Made by a program: the position numbers and the translations under genes
Assembly: GCA_015852425.1 (NCBI GenBank)
Contig: JAAAIG010000230.1
Coordinates: 3,037-46,327 of the forward strand
Length of the DNA: 43,291 nt
Reading direction: 5' to 3'
Source of the DNA: Gryganskiella cystojenkinii
Taxonomy: Eukaryota; Mortierellomycota; Mortierellomycetes; Mortierellales; Mortierellaceae
Part shown: in pieces, positions 19,185-31,883 of the stretch
Numbering within the stretch: the first letter of the stretch is position 1
Layout: each line of letters begins with the position of its first letter
The notes under the pieces: model-generated
Told to the model about the DNA's origin: nothing
Database searches by the model: none
What the model saw: only the letters and a program-made list of their open reading frames with translations

Positions 19185-22100
19185 TTACACACGAGTGGAG
19201 ACACCAACGCGCATTCCGACCTTGACCAACATCTCAATCTGCTCTTTGGATGAGCGCACAAGGTCCTCGTCGAACTGAATCGAGTTTGGTTCATAGAGGA
19301 TCACGATCGTTGATCCTCCAAAGGCAAAGTAGCCATGCTCCTCCATACGTTCCACTTGTTGACCACCCTTGGTCGTCAACACGATCGAACCGACCATCAT
19401 GGCACCAATGGCGACATAGGCAACGGTTCCAAACTCTTTTGACTGGATCGTCGAGACCACACGCTTGTTCTCGCCATAGACATCCAGATAACTGCGGATC
19501 GCCATGGGGTTCACCGTGTAGTATTCACCGTCGATCGGGCGAGGCTCAGAGAGGACTCCCTTCACGGGGATATGATATCTAGTTTTGAAAAGGATAAGAT
19601 AGTTAAGAGGTAGTCCATATGACTTAATCTCATCACGAAGTCCCGGGCTATAACGGCAAGCCGTTCCAGATATAAAACGTTACCTGTGGTAATCCTGAGG
19701 AGCCAAGCGGAAAATAGCCAAACTGCCTCCATCGTACTTCTTGGCCAGGTTTTCGTCACCGAGCAAACGACCCAAGGTAAACTGGCGGCCTTTGATCCAG
19801 AACTGGGTCGCGTCCGAAATGGTCTGGAAACAAGTCATTCGACAATCTGCGACACTGACTGCGACACGGTCATCACCAGGCGAGGCCAGCGTACGGGCAT
19901 TGGCCTTGAGTTTTCGGTAAAAGAACTCGTTAAAGTTGGCAAAATTTTGGATCGGTTCCAAAACATCCGACATTTGGGACTCGAGGTTATGGAAACGGAT
20001 AAAAGGCTCGATATCACGCTTGGACCTGGGGTCATTAAACTTGATGCCCTGTTTGATGGACATTTCCTTTAGAATCTTGCCAACAGAGATCTTATTGGCG
20101 GGACTCTTGTAAAGCAAGCGGATACCGAGACGGATAAACGTTGGCATCTTTTCCTCGAGCATTGCACCATTAGCGCGATCCTGAACAATAATGTTGGCGT
20201 TACTCTACATAACCGCAAAAAAAAAAAAAAAAGTTAGAAAGGAGAGTCATGCAAACAATGAAAAATTTCCGATACATGCCGATACAATCCTTACCCTGCC
20301 AACCACATAGCGACCGTAACCCAAGCTCTTGACGACCTTGGTGATCCACTTGCGCTGAGCATTGGCCTCAGTCACAAAGTTGCCGAGAATCAACTTGTCC
20401 ATGTTGAAACCATCGTTTCCAGAGCAGACAGCAATATGAGTAATGACATCGGTCTCCAATTTTTGTCCAAGACTGGCATCATGACAAAAGGGGCAAGTCG
20501 AGATTCGGATGACATGTTCATCCTCGGATGTTTGTGGGTCGAAATCGGCCTCGGATGGTTCGTCGATATCCAGGGCTTGGGGGTTGGACTCGTCAGGGAT
20601 CTTGTTACGAGTGAGATGTAAATAGAGCTCAGAGTCTTCCTCGGCCTCTTCTGCGGCTTCGCGTTCATCAACAGTGCCACCTGCCTCCAAGGGGTTCTGT
20701 TGGGAAGGTTTCTTGAACCAATACTTCTTGGTAGGTGTAGCGGTTTGGCGTTGATCTGGTGCACGATCGTCTAGCTTGACCTGACGCTCAAGACGTTCAA
20801 TAAGTTCGTCCATCGTCAGCTCATCAAGCTCTGGATCCTTGTTGAAGGGGGCAAAGAAACTGTCAACAGTCTTGCTCGATAAGGTGGAGCCCAGGCTCTC
20901 CAACATGGTTTGGATCAAGACCTTACTGTATCGACCCGAGCGACCCTCTTCCTGGTAACTCTTTGCGAGACCCTGCCAGAAGCGTCTTCTCAGAGTCGTG
21001 TAGGGGACAAACTTGGAATGGACAGTGAGGGTGGATTCTCCGGTGGCAATTTTGATAGCTGGGTCGATAGCAATATTGAGATTATAGGTTCTCATCTCAT
21101 TAGCGCCATCCTCAGTCGCGTTGGCCTGTTCGCTCTGGATCAAGTCGTTAACGTCCATGAAGGCCATACCGACGTGATCGTTTCCGCTCATTTTGTCCCA
21201 GTCATGAAGAGAGTACTTGATCCTGAAGGACTCCTCACCGTGGTGAACTCTGAACATGAGCTTGGCCTTCCAGACCGGGTTGAGGTTGTGGCGGACAACC
21301 TTGGTCCTGAAAATGTACTTTCCAACAGAGATAACGACGAAAGGATCCATGTCAAAGCCTGTCCGCGTGACATTATGCAACTTTGGCAAGTTGGTTGCAG
21401 AGACGATTTCCATAAAGACGATCCCGTGCAGATTGTTCGTACTCGTGGGCGTGGAAGAGATGGAGGATGGAGGTGAGGGCGAGTAGGTTTCCTGCCGAAG
21501 ATCACGGCCGAGCGAGTCCGTATCATGAGCAGCCATTGGGATCTCTGCCAGCGAGATGGTTGTGTTCTTATCAAAGCCCTGGACTTGTCTTTGACCGAGA
21601 CCGAGCTTGTTGCGACCGCTGAGGAGCGTGGACCAGATTATCTGGCAATCCTGACGAGAGGTTGGGCTGTGGGGTGCAAGAGCAGTGTCGATGATTCCAA
21701 ACTTGATTTCGACTATTTTTTTTTGAAAAGAAGGGTAAGCGCGAGGTATCACAAAAAATAGATCGCATAATTGTCTATTGGATAGTGGTAATGTAATGGT
21801 AACGTTGTCTCTTGGTTCTGGATTGGATCATACCTTCACCACTAATCTTGGTTGACTTGCCCGGTAGCGTGGTAAGTGTGTACCATCGTGCCTATTTGGA
21901 ACAAGGTCCATCCGTAAGTAAAAAGCCTCTCGGCTTTGGCAGAAAAAGAAAAAAAAAGAGAGCTCAAAAAAGACGGCGATCGTGCTTGAAGCACCGCCTC
22001 CAGTATCTTTTTTTTTTTTTTTTTTTCTGAACAACACAAAAAAAATTCATCAAAGCAGTGAGGTCATAGAAGAGAAAGGAAATGCACGCACCTCGTTCGT

Positions 22101-22729
22101 AGGATCGTCGAAGTGTTTCGGCGTGGCATCGGTCCAAAGTGTAGTCTCGTCAAATGCGAGGTTGAGGGCACCCATAAAGTCATCCTTGCCAATCCAGTCT
22201 TTGTCCCAGAAGACGAGACTGACTTTGTCAGGAACAGACTGGGTCTCGAGCGCGATATCGAAGGCCTCGTTCCAGACGGGGTTCAGAGTCTTTGGGATCA
22301 CTTTGGTTGTAAACTTATTGCCACCAATCGAAAGTTTGACATAGGGGTCCGAGAAGCCGTTCTATTTGACGAGAGGGTGAGATGAAATTAATGCATGTTT
22401 ATCAGGCACACATATGCAAAGTCGCCGTTATTTGTAGTTGTCAGCCGCTGTTTTTCATCCACTTGCGTAGATAGATAACCATGGCAGTGTGAAGACAAGA
22501 AAGAAGCAGTAACAAGAAATGACTAGAGAGTTACCCTGTCCTTGATGGCAAGGTCTCTTGCACGAGAGATGTGAATGCGCATTCTGAGTCTGACATCTGT
22601 TTCCTCCGCGGATGAGGTCAAGGACTGGTGGTGGTCGGAACTGGAGGGGATTGTGGCTGTGGCAACAGTGTTCACGGCCGAGACTGCTTGGGCTACTGTT
22701 CCCTGGGGGAGTGAAGTTCGAGCCAGCAT
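19185..22729 (-). CDS. Phosphatidylserine decarboxylase proenzyme, type II, with C2 domains
   Basis: Converts phosphatidylserine to phosphatidylethanolamine on Golgi/endosome or related membranes. Six exons: 22729-22535, 22361-22092, 21891-21834, 21712-20295, 20204-19684 and 19578-19185, giving 951 aa. The first C2 domain includes RNGFSDPYVKLSIGG and the short exon with RWYTLTTLPGKSTKISGE. The second C2 is around TRTGFDMDPFVVISVG. A cysteine/histidine zinc-binding-like element starts CPFCHDASLG and ends with a His and a Cys (THIAVC). The catalytic part has VQDRANGAMLEEKMP, DYHRYHIPVKG and the GGST autocleavage site in FAFGGSTIVILYEP (Ser about 910), where cleavage forms the pyruvoyl group. 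An in-frame ATG at 22816 would add 29 residues, but that stretch looks like an A-rich leader. The unknown gene upstream ends only 211 bp before this ATG. Confidence 0.94.
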
Positions 22730-22940
22730 GGTGTTGAATATTGTCTTTTTTGTGTTTTCTTCTACTTTTCCTTTGTTGAGATGTTCAATGGAGGACAGAA
22801 AAGGGGTGGGTGACAAAGAACAATGAAGACGGGAAGAGAGGTAATTATGCAGTTTGGTGGGAGACGATGCAACGATTGAATGGCAGGATAGTATGATGGC
22901 AGAAGAAAAGAAAGGGAAAAAATATCCTATTTTCTATCTG

Positions 22941-25900
22941 TCAGAAAAAGGTCTCGTCCCTCCATAGAACCGAACGCACCAGCCTCCGCTCGTTCTCGTC
23001 AAGGGACACCTTCTCCTCTTCTCGTCCACCCAGAAACCGTAATTGCTCTCGTCCCTCCCTCTTTGGACCACATTGTCCTCGTGGAAGATGTACTCTGCTC
23101 TCTACTGGCACCGCCGCCCTCGTGTTTCTTGATTGACTCGATTCTGTATTTGTCCTTGCACTTGCTTCTGTACCAAAACGTACTCCATTCGACCCCAGAG
23201 CCGGTTCAGCCCACGACGACAGCCATTGTGCGCCAACTCCGAGCTGATTTGCCAAATGTTGCACTCCTGGCCAGCTCATGTCCTCTTTCTGGTTTGACAC
23301 CGTCTTTGTTGAAGATATTGTTGACGATGATCCTGCTATTGTCGCTGATGCCATCAACACCTTCTTACCCTCGTCCATTTGTTCCAGGAACCGGGCTGTG
23401 GCCTCAAACTCGAGTCTCTCTCTGTACTCAGCCGCATTTCTAGCTCCGCTCTCGAGTTGGTTGTCGCTGCTCCTGCTCAAGAAATCATCGTTTTGAGGGC
23501 GTCGAGGCTGTTCGAGAGAAGGCGTCTCCTGTGCCGTCGCCAACCTGTTTGAGGAAATGAGCCGAGATTTCGTAAGCCTGTTGGGCGTAGACAGGAATCG
23601 TCCGTGCCACTCAGCCATCCAGCGGTGATAAAGTTTTTGCTCCTTCACTTTCACATCATCTGTCAAGAACTCGGCTGCCTCAGTGCTGTGCTCTGCCAAG
23701 AGGAGTACAAACTTGTGCGCAAAACCCTCGCTTTCCTCAGAGTCGTCTTGACCTCCCAGGCTGACAGGACAAAAGATATCAGGCAAGCTGAATAGGTGCA
23801 CGAGAGGGTAGGACGAAGATCTAGCCTGGACCTGGTACTTGTTGACACTACTAGGTAAGCTTGATTCTTGGTCGATATTGGAGGACGCAGGCTGTTTCTC
23901 GCCACTATTCACTTTCCATCGAGTCACCTCGACGATTTGAATATCCTGGCTTGGACAACGGTCGGGCGGCGAAATTGATCTTGTCCCTAGGTTGATGAGG
24001 AGGTCGTCAAGAGAGAAATCGAATTGGCGCATAGTAATAAAGTTGTCCTTGTGGTTGTCATCAGGGTGCGGTGATGCTCTACCTTGATAATCAAGAGGTA
24101 GTATGTGTATGTTCTCCTGTGATTGATCTGTAGCGGTCGTCATCCGCTGTCCCTCATCCAGAGTCGATTCTTCAGCAAACGAATTAGTCGAGGACGAGGA
24201 AGAGTAAGGTGGCGCGGGGTCTAGTGCAATAGAGAAATCGTTGGTCAAGGAGCCTTGAACAAACTCCTGTTCCAACGCTAACAGGCTATCCATCACCCCA
24301 AGCGACGTTCCTCTTTTCCTAGCGCCGTCAAGAAGGCTAGTAGAGCTTGGCTGAATGACACCCACGTCCGACCGCGTACAATCCAGAACTTCAAACTGCT
24401 CCCAAATCACGGCCAACATCTTTGCCAAGTGCCCCATAAGTTGCATTTGCTGCGTTGGGCTCAATTGTCGCCAAGAGTCGACGAGGATTCCATAGTTCCT
24501 GGCCCAAGTCGCGACCGGATTACCAGGTAATAATTCGGCGCCGATGGGGACATTATCAAGCTCTTCAAAGATGAAATCAGGATCAAGCTCGCGGAGGATG
24601 TCGGTGTTGCAGGAGGGGTCGCTGATGACAACAGCATCTGGATGCCCGACGGACCATGCCAATAGACTGAAGAGAGACACGGCAGATCGTGATGACGGCG
24701 GTACTTGATATTCCATGAGCTGGTCCATGCTGAAATATCGATCCAGACTATTCTCGCCTTCGACTTCAAGCTCCGATGAAGACATAACAGCGTCGCTACG
24801 TAGGTTGGTCATTAACAGATTCAGGGCTTCTCTTGGATCTACTCTCGAAACTGACTCTAAAGTTTTTGTTCCCCGGGCCTTGTTGTCATGGTGTCCTGAC
24901 AAAGTCGCTCCTCCTCCAAAACCAAGTTCTTCGAGAATGTCACTCGAAGATCGTTCGCCAGAGGTCTTGTTTTGGTCCAGGAGTTCTTGTTGGACCACCC
25001 AATGCTCGTACCGATTTCGAAGCAAGGTAGGCTGAAACCGTTCCCAGGTAGCGCTGTTGTCTCCCCACTTGATATCCAGGGAAAGCGGAACGTTGCCTGA
25101 CGACGACACGGGTTCATCCGACTCGCTGAAAACCAAAGAGGGGCTGGTGCCACCAAATCGCTCCTCACATTGCAAGTCACGAATCGACTTGCATTCCAAG
25201 GAAGAGGGAAGGGAACTCTTGTCGAGGAAGGAACGACAAAGAGTTGAGGGCGGCATGCGCAATATCTGGAGCAGGTCGTCGGCTTCTGAGGACACGTCCC
25301 GAGCTAGGTCGATTCCCGCGAGTTTGCTCCCCAAGTCCTCGATCTTGTCCCTGGCTTGAAGACGTTTGGTCTTTTCCCGGCTCAAAGTGGCTAGCAGCTG
25401 AGACTCTTCAGCAGACGCGTCGACCAGATCTCGAGTTTGCTTGATCCCCCAGCGAGGTTCCAGTTGGACTTGGAACTGTTCTTGAGCTGCATATCTGCGC
25501 TGGTGTCGGGACCGATGCTGACGCAGTTTCTCTTCTAGTCCTTCGACGTTTTCGTTCGCGCTCTGCCCTTCTTGGAGACTTTCCATCAGTTCTCGCACAA
25601 TGTCGTCCTTTTGTCGTTGTTGGTTTAGGCCTTTGCCCGTCAGTCCCATCTGATGGAGCAGGACCCTGTTTTCGAGAACAGTTCTGGCAGTGATGAACCA
25701 TGGCTGCGCTGGGAGAAGTGGTTCTGTTCGTTTACCGGTCTTTGAGTCAAATTGATTGTGATGGATTAGAAACGGCTTTGAGATCATCACCCGGACCATA
25801 CTGACGGCTGCTTCTTGCGGTATCACAACAACAAAGGACGGGAGAGGAGTATGATAAGGGGTCGGTAAGATGTGGGTCGGGAGGTGGTTAAACAGAGCAT

Positions 25901-26365
25901 GTATACGACTGAGAATGTTCAGTGTGATCGGTGTGGGCACAGCAGGTGAGACGAAACAGGGAGCATAGATACGGCCTTGATGCGCAACGCCTTGGCCCTG
26001 TTGATGACTTGGTGCTGGTATGGCTGTGTTTGAACTAGACTGGGACAACCATTGCTTGAGCACTTCCTGAGGGAGGTCGGCCGAGCTTGTGTTGCTTGAT
26101 TGGGAGCAGGTTCTGTCAAGGGTGTCATGGTTGTTGTGGTTGATGACGATGGGCTCTGTGAAGAGCAGGTCTAGAGAAGAAGAGGTGCACACCGCAAGAT
26201 GATGTTAGCACGCGCGAGGAACACAAAGGTGCCGCGATGTCATGATAACAAGAAAAGAAAAAAGAAAAAAGAAGCAGACAGACATGTACCAGGAAACAAG
26301 TCTTCGAGTTCGAGGATCCCTGCACCGAGTGCTTCGTTGTCGTTGATGGTCTTGCTGAAGTCCAT
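22941..26365 (-). CDS. Large protein of unknown function (1101 aa)
   Basis: Two exons, 26365-26290 and 26170-22941, joined through a GTACAT donor and a CTAG acceptor, give 1101 aa. I do not recognise the family. The N-terminus, MDFSKTINDNEALGAGILE, is followed by a segment with DLFPDLLFTEP. Residues about 70-185 look globular (PSFVVVIPQEAAVSMVRVM; PAQPWFITARTVLENRVLLH). A basic, Gln/Arg-rich, probably coiled segment lies near 185-260. Long Ser/Glu-rich stretches then alternate with short hydrophobic blocks such as MRQFDFSLDDLLINLG and KLYHRWMAEWHGRFLSTPN. The C-terminal part has many Arg/Glu. No signal peptide or membrane segment is seen. Size, acidic and low-complexity linkers, and the lack of catalytic signatures fit a scaffold or transcription-type nuclear protein, but that is only a guess. 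Confidence 0.8.
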
Positions 26366-26768
26366 GTTGTCTGCTAAAGAAGCGCAATACCCACAAGAAG
26401 AGCAGGACGCTCGGTCCACATCCAAATGGGCTAACGGAAGAATCAGAAAAAAGAAAAAAAGCAAAGGGCTTTCGGATCATGGTCCGCTGATAGTTCGAAG
26501 CGCCGTGGGACAATCGCCCCGTTCACACGACGAATTTCGGCATAGGACCCAAAATGCTGCCCATTTTTGGGAGAGACGAACAAAAATAAAAAAAAGGAGA
26601 AAACAATAGCAGACCAACGTCTCTCTGTCTTCTCGACCCCACCCCCCTCCCTCATCTCTGTTCAGTTCACATTCTTTATTTTTAAAGCTCTCCTTTCCAT
26701 TCATTCATTCATTTCTCTCATTGACCCTTTTCTCCTTTCTTTTCTTTCTTTTCTTGTGGACTATTCAA
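26366..26768. promoter_or_regulatory. Divergent promoter region, unknown gene and carboxypeptidase
   Basis: This 403-bp region lies between two divergent start codons. It contains a pyrimidine-rich stretch right before the carboxypeptidase ATG (about 26720-26757) and short ATTC repeats at about 26698-26712. No protein-like ORF or RNA gene is present. Confidence 0.5.
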
Positions 26769-28771
26769 ATGAAGGTCTTTCTTACAATCACCACTGTCCT
26801 CTCGTTGACACTCCTCTCAGCTGGGCAGACTGCCTTTGCTCAGTCTGTCAATGGTCAACAGGTCGTCTTTGGTGGCCATCGCCCCCATAGTCAGGATCCC
26901 TTCCAAGTCTTGGACGGAGTGACCAAAGGTAAGAACAACAAACACAAATGTGTTTGCCACCAAAAAAGAAAAAAAGCGATACTCTGCTGACCAACAACCA
27001 CATGTTTTCCATATTATTTTCAGTCTCCTACCCACCAGAGCTCAGGAACCACGCGTTGGTCCGATTCAACGGCCGAAAGCATCACGACGTTTCCTTCCAT
27101 AACTTTGGTCTAATTCGTAACGAGGACCCTCTCGAGGACATGTTGGACCACCTTGATGTCTGGTCTCGGTCCGAGGATTCCGAGGATATTCTTGTCCACA
27201 TGACCGCTCGTCAATTTGAAAGTTTCGAAAGGGTCATGCGCTACAAAGGCGTCCCTGAGCGTGAGGGTGACTGGGTCGTGGTCGAACGCAATCTCCAGGA
27301 GCTCGTTGATCGTGAAGCCGATGCCATCACCACCCGTAACATTGAAAACCGTATCCAGGAACTGGAGGAGGAGAAGCGACTGACTGAGATCGAGTCCGAG
27401 TCCGAGGAAGAAGAGGCTGGAGGTCTCTTCTTTGATGGACTGAGCCAGATGATGAAAAAGAAAAAGAACAAGAAGGAAAAAAAGCCCAAGAAAAGAGTCA
27501 ACTTGGACACCTGGTTCACCAACTACCATACTCATGAAGAAATCAAGGAATTTTTTTTGCAACTCGTCGATGATTACCCAGACTTTGTCACCTTTATCCC
27601 ATCTATTGGACAGACCATCGAGGGTAGAGACATCTTCGCGGTCAGAATCACGGCGAAGAATACCAATGATTCTGCGAAGGAAAAGCCCCAGATTTGGTGG
27701 CAAGGACTGTAGGTTTACTTTCAACTCATTGACCTGAATAGCTGCTTTTAGACTGATCTTTAACAATGCTTTTTCTTTACCTTCTGTACCTACCTAGTCA
27801 ACATGCACGCGAGTGGGCTGGAGGAAGCACGGTTCAGTTCCTCGTTCATCATTTCTTGAGCAACTATGGCAAGAACGCCAAGGTCACTGATGCTCTCAAC
27901 AAAGCCGAGTTGGTTATTGTACCCGTGATGAACGTGGATGGATACGAATACACCTGGAAGAACAACAGACTCTGGCGCAAGAACCGTCGTCAGAACAGCC
28001 TCGGTGCCTGGGGCATTGACCTGAACCGGTAAGACTCAAGGTCCCTATCCTTTGAAAAAAGGAAAGGATGACGATGCCTGACTCTAAATCAAAATCTTCT
28101 CTTTACTCCTTTTTTCTAATGTTTCAATAGCAACTGGGACGACCACTTTGATGAGGGCGGGTCAAGCGGTTTCCCCTGGAGTGAGACCTACCATGGCCCT
28201 TCAGCTGCATCAGAGCCCGAGGTTCAGGCGATGCAAAAGTTCTTTGGACAGCAAAAGCGTATCGTCGGTGCCATTGACTTCCATTGCTACTCTCAGCTGG
28301 TTCTCCGACCCAATGGCTGGACCGCAAAGCCCTCAGCCCATGAGCAAGAACAAAAGTACGTTGGAGACGAAATTGTCCGTTTGATCAAGTCTGTTCACGG
28401 CAAAAAGTATATCAGCGAGCCCTCAATTGCCCTCTACAAGACTACGGGTTCTGCCAGCGATTACTTTTATGGTGACAAGGCCACGGCAGACAACAATGGT
28501 CAAAAGATTTACTCTTACACGATCGAGTTGCGTCCATCGGACACAAACCCCGGTGGTCGCAGCGGATTCATCTTGCCTCCTGAGGAGATTATTCCCCTGG
28601 GCGAGGAGATTGCCAAGGTAAAGATAATGATTGTGATATGATGATATCTTGTGAGTGCCTTGTAATCCTTTATGTGAAGGAATTAACAAAAGCCTTTTTC
28701 ATCTTGCATTGTTTTTCTAGGCTATGGAGTTCTTTGTCAACCATGCGGTCGACAACCCCTTGGAATCGTAG
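26769..28771 (+). CDS. Secreted zinc carboxypeptidase, M14 family
   Basis: Metallocarboxypeptidase that removes C-terminal residues, probably made as a secreted or vacuolar zymogen. Exons 26769-26928, 27024-27708, 27798-28028, 28131-28617 and 28721-28771 give 537 aa. A signal peptide (MKVFLTITTVLSLTLLSAG, cleavage near residue 24) precedes a propeptide. Then comes an unusual linker, an acidic run (SESEEEEAGG) followed by a Lys block (KKKKNKKEKKPKK) at about 218-250. The catalytic domain has the zinc ligands in QHAREW (H284, E287) and DFHCYSQ (H410), the substrate Arg in LNRNWDD (R359), the substrate Tyr region YKTTGSASDYFYG and the catalytic Glu in YTIELRP (E491). All key residues are present, so it should be active. 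The linker is a likely site for proteolytic activation. Confidence 0.94.
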
Positions 28772-29189
28772 CCGATTAATGTTTCTTATCTTTCAGGAGC
28801 TATACCCCTGGGATACCGTATATATGTCACATATACCTGTTTAAAAAAAACTTATTCCACTAAACATGAGAGAAATCGACGCGATTTATTCTCAATTGGT
28901 CTTGGACTAGTGAGCTCGAAGTTTTACTCCAGCTTGCCTTCAGCGAGATGTGTCTACACAAAAGGATGCAAATGGCCAAAAAAACGTGCACAGTATAGTT
29001 GGTGACTGTCAAAAATCAGCTAAACCCTCTTGTTCTGCAACTTTTGCCTGTGCTGACAAAAGATGGGGCATCACGCGGTGTCTCTTTCTTTCTTGCCATC
29101 AAACATCCTCCACATCAACGACGCAAATACGAGAAAGCAGGAGACCAGACAAGGAATATAAATAACGGAAAGAGGCCCAGGACGACAAA
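28772..29189. other. Intergenic region, carboxypeptidase to LisH-WD40 gene
   Basis: This 418-bp region between two genes on the same strand should hold the 3' UTR of the first and the promoter of the second. I see no ORF, repeat or RNA gene in it. Confidence 0.5.
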
Positions 29190-31786
29190 ATGACATCAGA
29201 CTCCAACGATGCCATCCAGCAGAGCGCGGACCTTGCTCAGTTTACAGACTCTCTCGGAGGAATCCATCTGGACACTGATCAGGAGAATGGCACTACTTCA
29301 AAACGATTGTAAGAGTTTTAGACTGTTACTAATCCCTCATGAAGTTGCGAGTACGTACATGTTATGCTAAAAAGAAAAACTTCTTTCCATATCGCTTAAT
29401 AGGATGCCAGCTATGGCTGCAACACACAGTCATGTGGGAATGAACCTGAACAGGACGAGACCAACAGAGGATATCTTCAACCCACAGGATCCTCAGATCA
29501 AACAAGTGAGTGTCTTACCTGTGATGCAGCCTTTGAAAGACGACGATCTTTATACTCTGTCCTGACAGCCCTTTTTTCAACTATCGTTTGTTGTAACCAT
29601 AGGACATCATTCGGATGATCATGCAATACCTGGCCGACGAAGGGTACAATGCCTCGCAGATGACGATCCAAGACGAGTCCAATGTGAAGTGGCACGACCG
29701 TGAAGAGAACATGAAAGAGACTCGACGACTCAAAAAGGCGATCCTGGATGGCGAATGGGCTGAGGTCGACAAGATTTGTTCAAAACCCCTGTTCAAGAAC
29801 CAAAAGAGTTTTCTCTTTGCAGTCTACAAGCAACAATACCTCGAACACATAGAACACCGCGAAATGCAAAAGGTATACGAGCCTTTACTCTCATGTTTTT
29901 GCTTGGCAAATCGACACTGGCGACAAATTGCCGTTCCCATCATCTTTTACTTTGTTTTGTTAATACTCAACCAATTTTTCTTAGGCCTTCACGTTCTTAC
30001 AAAAGCGTCTAAAGCCCCTGGAGCAGCACCAAAAGACACCAATAGAATTCAAGGATCTTTGCTACCTGTTGACGACAAAATCGATCCATGATGCACCATC
30101 TTTCAAAAACTGGGAAGGAATCGCACAAGGGCGAGACCGTCTGGTCGAGCAATTCCAGAGCATGCTCGAAGTCGAGAACTCTGTAAAGGACGGTAGGAAC
30201 TACTTTTTTTTTAAATTTATTTTTATGCTTGGTATGAAAACATGGTGTGGTGTCGACATGGTTCCCATGGTTTTATGTTTTCCTGGATATTAATACAACG
30301 AACTATAGGCTCTGTCTACGTCCCTCCAAACAGACTATTGAGCCTTTTAAGGCAGGCTGTTGCATACCAGATCGAAGTCTCGCGCTACCATCCCAGGATA
30401 TCGCCCATTGTTGAGACCCTCCTCCAGGATTTTACACCGTTCGTAATCCCCAATGCCACCAGGACGATTATGCAGGGGCATAGGGGTAATGTCAAATGCG
30501 CCGAGTTTGTGGGTAGTGAGGGACGTTCCATTATTTCAGGCTCAAGGTAAAAAAATATCCAGGATTATGCACGGTCAAAAAGGGATAGTTTTCTCTTCAG
30601 CGTTTTATAACTTATCAAATGGCATGTTTCTCGATTCGACCACTTTTAGTGATAATACCCTACGAGTATGGGATACAGAGTCGGGCGATTGTCTCCACAT
30701 CCTGGAGGGCCACTCCTCCAGAATCTGGGATGTGTCCTCAAACGAGGCTGGTTCAACAGTTGCCAGTGCCAGTGGAGACTCGACAGTCAAGATTTGGGAT
30801 ATTAGAGGATCAAAGGCATCTTGTAGGGCGACTCTTGGAGGTCATTCAGGCGATGTCTACACTGTCAAGTATCATCCTACCAGCGTGCGTTCTCCCCCCT
30901 TTTTTCGTGATTGTTATGAATCGACGATCTATCCAAAAAGCTGAACTCAACTGCTCTTGCTTAAATTCTTTTAGAGCCATGTTGTTTCAGGGGGTTATGA
31001 CAAGGTTGTGCGTCTGCACGATCTGACGACGGGACAAGTGGTCAAGACCTTTAGCGGCCATCATCTCGCGGTTTCCAAGGTTATTTTGAATCCGATCGGC
31101 AACCTGATCGTGAGTGGATCCAAGGACAATACTATCAAGTTTTGGGATCTCGTCTCGGGTGTCTGTATCAGGACCATCACCTCTCATCTAGGCGAGGTCA
31201 CTTCTGTGGCCATGAACTCGAACGGTACTCTTCTTTTGAGTAGCTCCAAGGATAACTCGAATCGACTCTGGGATGTTCGCATGGTAACGGAGACTCTTTC
31301 CCTCGCTCTTTCCTGTCGCAACCCCTCTCCCATCTATAGTTGACTAACATATCTGCTCGCTCCCCTTTTATTTGACAACTATGACCAGACACGCCCACTT
31401 CGGAAGCTCAAGGGTCATCAAAACACGTCCAAGAATTTCATCCGCGCTGGGTTTGCACACAATTCCTTGCTGGTCGGTGGATCCGAGGACGGTCTCGTTT
31501 ATATCTGGGACCAAGAATCCGGTGATATCTTGCAGAAGCTCCAAGGTCACGAAGCGATGGTCTACAACGCAGTCTGGTCACCAAAGCAGAGCATGTTTGT
31601 CAGTTCAAGTGACGATCGGACAGTCCGGACATGGTACTACGATGGTAAGTCCTCTCCCTTTCTTTGTGCAGGAGATTTGAGTAAACTGTTGTCGATCATG
31701 ATCAAATACTTACTGCTAATGACAATGGTTTAATTTGATGCTTTTTATTATTATTACTTTTTTTTGCAGAAAAGAAGGCGTTATGA
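29190..31786 (+). CDS. LisH-CTLH-WD40 repeat protein
   Basis: Scaffold protein of the LisH/CTLH/WD40 architecture found in SMU1-like splicing factors and in GID7/WDR26-type ligase subunits. Nine exons: 29190-29308, 29403-29505, 29603-29872, 29985-30192, 30309-30546, 30650-30884, 30975-31283, 31389-31644 and 31770-31786, giving 584 aa. LisH starts about residue 76 (IIRMIMQYLADEGYNASQMT). CTLH lies at about 115-175 (RLKKAILDGEWAEVDKICS). A linker, SVYVPPNRLLSLLRQA, resembles SMU1. Seven WD repeats run from about 288 to the end (GHRGNVKCAEF, GHSSRIWDVS, GHSGDVYTVKY, GHHLAVSKVIL, SHLGEVTSVAM, GHQNTSKNFI, GHEAMVYNAVW). All introns are GT-AG and in phase. The last coding exon adds only E-K-K-A-L. 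It converges on THO2 with 97 nt between the stops. Confidence 0.93.
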
Positions 31787-31798
31787 AGAATAGTTGAC

Positions 31799-31804
31799 AA
31801 TAAA
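31799..31804 (+). terminator. AATAAA polyadenylation signal
   Basis: Hexamer 13 nt after the LisH-WD40 stop and 80 nt before the convergent THO2 stop. The two 3' UTRs probably overlap. Confidence 0.5.
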
Positions 31805-31883
31805 AGTCTGTGTTGATAAATGTGCAATTGAGTTTCAAGAGACTGATTGAGTATCAGAGCCGAGGTGAGACCCTTTTTGATTC

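Noticed and set aside
21984..22037. Extra exon between the two C2 parts of PS decarboxylase
   Set aside because: Only poly-Lys from a T run; the 58-nt exon at 21834-21891 already joins the flanking exons in phase and completes the C2 domain.
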